Assembly: GCA_903813345.2 (NCBI GenBank)
Contig: CAIIXF020000001.1
Span: 28,883,915-28,947,914, forward strand
Direction: 5' to 3'
Length of the DNA stretch: 64,000 bases
Source of the DNA: Owenia fusiformis
Lineage: Eukaryota; Annelida; Polychaeta; Sabellida; Oweniidae
Of this stretch, positions 61,101 to 64,000 are shown piece after piece. Under the pieces are notes generated by a model. It worked only from the letters and a program-made list of their open reading frames with translations, did no database searches and was not told the DNA's origin. The position numbers and the translations under genes are program-made. Within the stretch, counting starts at the first letter, position 1. Every line of letters starts with the position of its first letter.

Positions 61101-61397
61101 ATATACCAGATATGCTCCATATAGCAGTAGCCCCAGTACAAATGCAGCATATTTGATGGACTTTTTATGTGCCATATACATGGTGCTCATTTTGTTTTGA
61201 ATTTTAGCAACAAAATGATTCTTGTCCGTATCTTCTTCTTCTTCTTCTTCTTCTTCATGCTGTACGTTTGGGAGAACATCTTGATGATGTGACTTTTCTT
61301 GAATGTTAAATGTTTCCATATTGGCTCCATCTGATACAGTATTGACATATTCAGGTATATCTGCCCCGTGATTATTGATTCCTATATTTGATACCAT
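52158..61397 (-). CDS. SLC28: Concentrative nucleoside transporter-like protein (SLC28/CNT) with altered substrate site
   Basis: CNTs are plasma-membrane Na+- or H+-coupled nucleoside importers. Exons 5' to 3': 61397-60934, 59102-58961, 58179-57988, 57494-57333, 57181-57056, 55671-55541, 55106-54938, 54559-54383, 54006-53901, 52240-52158. All phases agree. The product is about 582 aa if translation runs through the GTGAA after CIAG to TAA at 52158; a further small exon cannot be excluded (human CNTs 649-691, with longer tails). The cytosolic N-terminus holds an acidic Glu run at about 49-56. Landmarks are RPYKL-like KPYKLVSVGG, VNWSLVLSG, SGFSTVDFGLLAVYTSFG, SASLMSAP-like AASLMSAPAAL, MGVDLKD and IATYACCGFAN. 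Positions that bind nucleoside in known CNTs differ: the HP1 motif GQTE(S/A)PL reads GPTTSLL (319-325), NEFVAY reads SDIVAY (497-502), and NFSS/NIGS reads NFSD (537-540). Framework residues are retained, so it looks like a functional but diverged carrier. Confidence 0.93.
52324..53702. mobile_element. 1.38-kb palindromic element rich in AAAGC words
   Basis: The left end CTTAGGCTACGTTCACACCA and right end TGGTGTGAACATAGCTTTAG are inverted. Further inside, GGCGCTTTGATGGCGCTTTA with AAGCGGCTTGTAAAGCGGCA (twice, at 52350 and 52510) faces its complement at 53575-53615. The whole element is a mosaic of AAAGCG, AAAGCTT and GGCGCTTT words in one orientation at left and the opposite at right, plus a GGGTCGTAA and CGGCAAGAGCGC duplication. 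GC content is well above its surroundings. No frame is recognised. It lies in the last intron of the transporter gene. Confidence 0.75.
54180..54360. mobile_element. 181-bp TA-flanked MITE (CAGTGAAACCT ends)
   Basis: The ends CAGTGAAACCT and AGGTTTTACTG are inverted and flanked by TA (54178-54179 and 54361-54362), as for pogo/Tigger-type MITEs. The interior is palindromic: GTGGAACACCTCTAGAGGTA and CAAGTGGAACACATTTTAGA. It is the best-preserved of four copies in this window. It stops 20 bases from the splice donor of the transporter exon 54559-54383. Confidence 0.75.
55672..55770. repeat. Two-copy direct duplication of about 47 bp
   Basis: CCTGTACATAAGAGGTAAAC followed by CATGTTATGACTGAACTCTC is immediately repeated with one change. 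The first copy includes the AG acceptor of the transporter exon 55671-55541, so the duplicated copy carries a second, similar acceptor-like sequence upstream. Confidence 0.7.
55960..57055. repeat. ~38 copies of a 28-bp unit abutting a transporter 5' splice site
   Basis: The unit is ACTGAACCCTATCCCGAATG followed by ATGTATAA, with small variations. On the minus strand it reads ATACATCATTCGGGATAGGG. The adjacent exon (57181-57056) ends TATACATCATTTGGG and its donor continues GTAGGGTTCA, so exon end plus donor equal one repeat unit with ATAGGG changed to GTAGGG. The array runs from the intron start almost to the next exon. Confidence 0.85.
58292..58845 (-). mobile_element. 554-bp TA-flanked element encoding only an HTH domain
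   Basis: The ends CTGTACGCCCGGTATTATT and AATAATACCGGGCGTACAG are inverted, with TA on both sides (58290-58291 and 58846-58847), as in Tc1/mariner/pogo-type elements. A minus-strand frame at 58706-58359 of about 115 codons has a Lys/Arg-rich stretch and then a helix-turn-helix resembling pogo/CENP-B N-terminal domains (ERANIARHALLNGNSSAAKH, then FKIS-ESTVRSFKKL). The DDE catalytic domain is absent. The subterminal parts are rich in TTTCGCG/CGCGAAA. It lies in intron 2 of the transporter gene, transcribed in the same direction. Confidence 0.75.
59103..60933. other. Transporter intron 1, little structure
   Basis: This 1.8-kb intron holds a 23-bp tandem repeat (ATGTAATAGAGCCTAGTTAG, about three units, 60450-60525). 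Around 59610-59990 lies an inverted pair: TGACACAAAAATTCCACCCA near 59622 and GAGTGGCATTTTTGTGTCA near 59972, probably the ends of a small element of about 370 bp. No additional exon is recognised. Confidence 0.5.
60450..60525. repeat. 23-bp tandem repeat
   Basis: ATGTAATAGAGCCTAGTTAG plus AAT is repeated about three times with almost no change. Confidence 0.85.
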
Positions 61398-63399
61398 CTT
61401 ATTTTTCTTTGCTTTATTGAATATTTTAAATCAATTTTAGCTAACTTATGCTGGTGAATTTATTTCTGGCATGATGTCTAACTTTGAATCCAAGTTGTTC
61501 TATATGATTAGATTTGAACTTATAAGTACTTCATGTATATCATATCAATACAAGTCTACTGAGGCTTATAGCCTTATATATTAGAAAACTGAAAGCAATT
61601 TTACAACACAATTCATTGTAGATATCATTCAAGTGGCTCTTACATACACAATTCATAAATCTATACATGAATCCTGAATCAATTCTACAAGGGCTGTCCT
61701 ATATTCAAAAGTAAATATTTTGTTATTAGATTGACAAACATATTAAGTAGAATAGCGGGCTCATTTTTCACCCCAAAATTGTAACTAGCAAAAATGTGTG
61801 TTTACTGGGTGAAGCGATATCTGAAGTGTTTGGATCACAAAGTTAGATATTTGAAAAATTAAGAACATAGTACAATCCTGATAGGCATCTCCGGACATAC
61901 AATTAAAAGGTATACCAAATTAATTTCATATTAAAGTGAAGGTATAATTCCTTTCTTAATGAACATTAATTTAATTTCAGCCTTGAATGATATAAACTCT
62001 TAATTTGAGATCATTTAGTTCAGAATTTATTGAACAACCCTCGTATTTATTGTCATGTATATTTTTATTACACGCTGAATAAGCATTTTCAAAATTTAGA
62101 TGATATACAATTAATTCATGTATTTCTTATTATTTATTTAATAGATTTCCATCATGTGGCTATAATGTTGATATAGAATGTAATATTTCAGTTTGAGATT
62201 ATTTCACTTATATATAGTATTTAATATAAGTATTTAATATTAAGAAATGTAGTAACCTTGAGGTGTGGATACCTTTTGGCATGCAATGGTTTAATCCATG
62301 TTAAAAGCAAAACTGCATTGAAGTAGGGCTTATTTATTTACTTCAACTTTGGTTTGCGCCCTAATTTTTGCACAATTCTGTTTTGCATTCATTAAGATTA
62401 GAGGCAAGACATTAACATTCAAAATGTCACCACCTCCCATTTGTTACAGATGCCTACCGCCAGTTGTTGCAGATGCTGAACACAATCCACAAAAAGTTGA
62501 AGACTATAACAGTATGTCAACACTTCTGGTGGAGACATAAAAAGTTGAAACACAATATAACTATAGAGAATGAACAGAAGGGGATATAGGCATTAAGAAA
62601 AATAGCCTGGAGAAAAATTAAAAGAAATATCATTAATAATTTCTATAGTAGTCATTGAATCAATGGGTATAATGATGCCATTATAAGAGAACAATAAACA
62701 GTGGAATTAGCCTGAATTCTTAACTTATTCAAAGACAAGCTGGCTCAGTTAAGAGGTCATAACTTAACCATATACATGTAAAGGGCCTTTATAAGAATTA
62801 GAAACTGTCAACAAGTATAGATATAGATCACTCTGGCCTAGTATTGATTGGGCTTAGGATTTAAATTGAACCTTATTTGAAAAAAACATTCCTTTAAACT
62901 CTGTACTGATCATATGGTATGAAATGAAAATTATTGTACCCTACTCTTGCTAAAGTTAAGATTAGAGATTTGAATTTAATGATTCAGCTCATAAATAGGC
63001 TTTTTGTAAAGAAATGAAAACACCTATTTTTCTAAGAAATTCTAAGAATTCAACTTCATAGGTTGTGAATATGTGAGCATTGTCTCAACTATACATGTTT
63101 GTATGTATTCTAGTATTATAAGACTTATCAGATAACACTGTAAGTCACATTGACCCATGCTGCTCAATTCAATAGTTATATCCCAAAGAACAAAGTTTGG
63201 TAGGGATAATGAAACTCTCTGTATAATATGTCTGTCAGTCTGTCCAGAAGATACTAGTAAGTGTAATACTAGTGGACAGATTTTTTTGCAAGTTTAAAAA
63301 AATAAAAGCAACATAGTAGTAATAATATTCACAATATGCATTTATTCCGTGTTTCTCAGCCTGACCCCAAGGGTGGTCGGGAGAACAGGTATTTTTGTT
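61398..63399. other. Upstream flank of the transporter gene
   Basis: It should contain the promoter and 5' UTR of the transporter gene, which reads away from here on the minus strand. Apart from the dispersed repeat at 62430-62540 I see no gene or clear element. Confidence 0.4.
62430..62540 (+). repeat. Dispersed ~110-bp repeat, copy D
   Basis: It starts ATGTCACCACCTCCCATTTG, continues with TTACAGATGCCTACCGCC and ends ATGTCAACACTTCTGGTGG. This is the same order of words as copy A (8765-8871), allowing for gaps. Confidence 0.5.
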
Positions 63400-63794
63400 A
63401 AAGGACGATTCTCGGTTTGGAGAACGAAGTTCATCAATCTAACTGAGCATTATCCCTGCTTCGGACAAATTTGATTTTTTTACATGATAAAGATTTGAAT
63501 GTCTTCTTTTGAATAGTCATAATTTAATTTGGGTAATATTTCTAGATTTTTCGCAAAAAAATATTAGCTCAGTACACTGATGGACTTCTTTCCCCGAATC
63601 GAGACTTGTATTTATATTTAATCGGTCTATTTGAGCATTATCCCTGCTTCAGACCAATTTGTTATCTTTACATCTTGTAGATTTAAATGTCCTCTTTTGA
63701 ATATTCATAGTTTAATTTGGGTAATATTTCTATATTTTTCATGAAAAAAATTATTAGCCCAGGAGACTGTTCTCCAAACCGAGAATCGTCCTTT
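63400..63794. mobile_element. 395-bp MITE with AAAGGACGATTCTCGG ends
   Basis: The left end AAAGGACGATTCTCGGTTTG followed by GAGAAC is repeated exactly inverted at the right end (GTTCTCCAAACCGAGAATCG followed by TCCTTT). Inside, a segment of about 150 bp starting GAGCATTATCCCTGCTTC occurs twice in direct orientation (63446 and 63633). No coding capacity. Confidence 0.75.
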
Positions 63795-64000
63795 GAGATC
63801 TTTGTGAAGTATAGCTTTATCATTCTCAATTGTAAGGCAATTAAGAGTGCATGTAGATTGCAAATATTGTATAATTTTTTTAATTGGGGATTCAGAAAAT
63901 TCAAAGTGGCTGCCTCATGTGGGATTTTGCAATAGTTTCCTAATTTCTTCAAAGTATGGCTATATTTTACTTAAATTGAAGGAATTTTAGAGTAGATCAC

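Overview
The window is AT-rich, intron-rich animal DNA. It holds five protein genes cut into many short exons with GT..AG borders, a cluster of tRNA-His genes, and a dense load of small DNA transposons, foldback elements, minisatellites and one satellite. Gene content (a ciliary IQCB1, a vertebrate-type FAAH, a concentrative nucleoside transporter, a claudin/PMP22-fold protein) and the long foldback elements suggest an invertebrate deuterostome such as a hemichordate or echinoderm. That placement is an inference; another invertebrate is possible.

Layout. 1-13.6 kb: no gene recognised, only repeats, including a 4.27-kb foldback element (9015-13287) with arms of 1 kb or more and a smaller inverted-repeat element nested inside it. 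13.67-32.03 kb, minus strand: IQCB1 (nephrocystin-5), reconstructed in 14 coding exons with every splice phase consistent (590 aa). Its 9.5-kb intron 12 carries five tandem tRNA-His units on the plus strand and a 3.8-kb satellite of 122-bp units. 32.33-35.94 kb, plus strand: RPE (ribulose-5-phosphate 3-epimerase), five exons, 230 aa, head-to-head with IQCB1 across 292 bp. 37.70-45.70 kb, minus: FAAH (fatty-acid amide hydrolase) with its complete Ser-Ser-Lys triad; one exon junction is unresolved. 46.77-48.55 kb, minus: a four-TM claudin/PMP22-like protein, three exons, 265 aa. 49.0-50.8 kb: a CATC-type simple repeat. 52.16-61.40 kb, minus: an SLC28/CNT-type transporter whose substrate-site residues differ from those of known family members. 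61.4-64.0 kb: repeats only.

The genes do not form a pathway: cilium assembly, pentose phosphate pathway, endocannabinoid-type lipid hydrolysis, a junction-type membrane protein and solute import. What stands out is (i) the altered permeant site of the CNT protein, (ii) tandem arrays that begin exactly at 5' splice sites in FAAH and in the CNT gene, plus transposons inserted a few bases beyond other 5' splice sites, (iii) a small TA-flanked element that still encodes only a helix-turn-helix domain, and (iv) the tRNA-His array, which decays along its length with compensatory stem changes.
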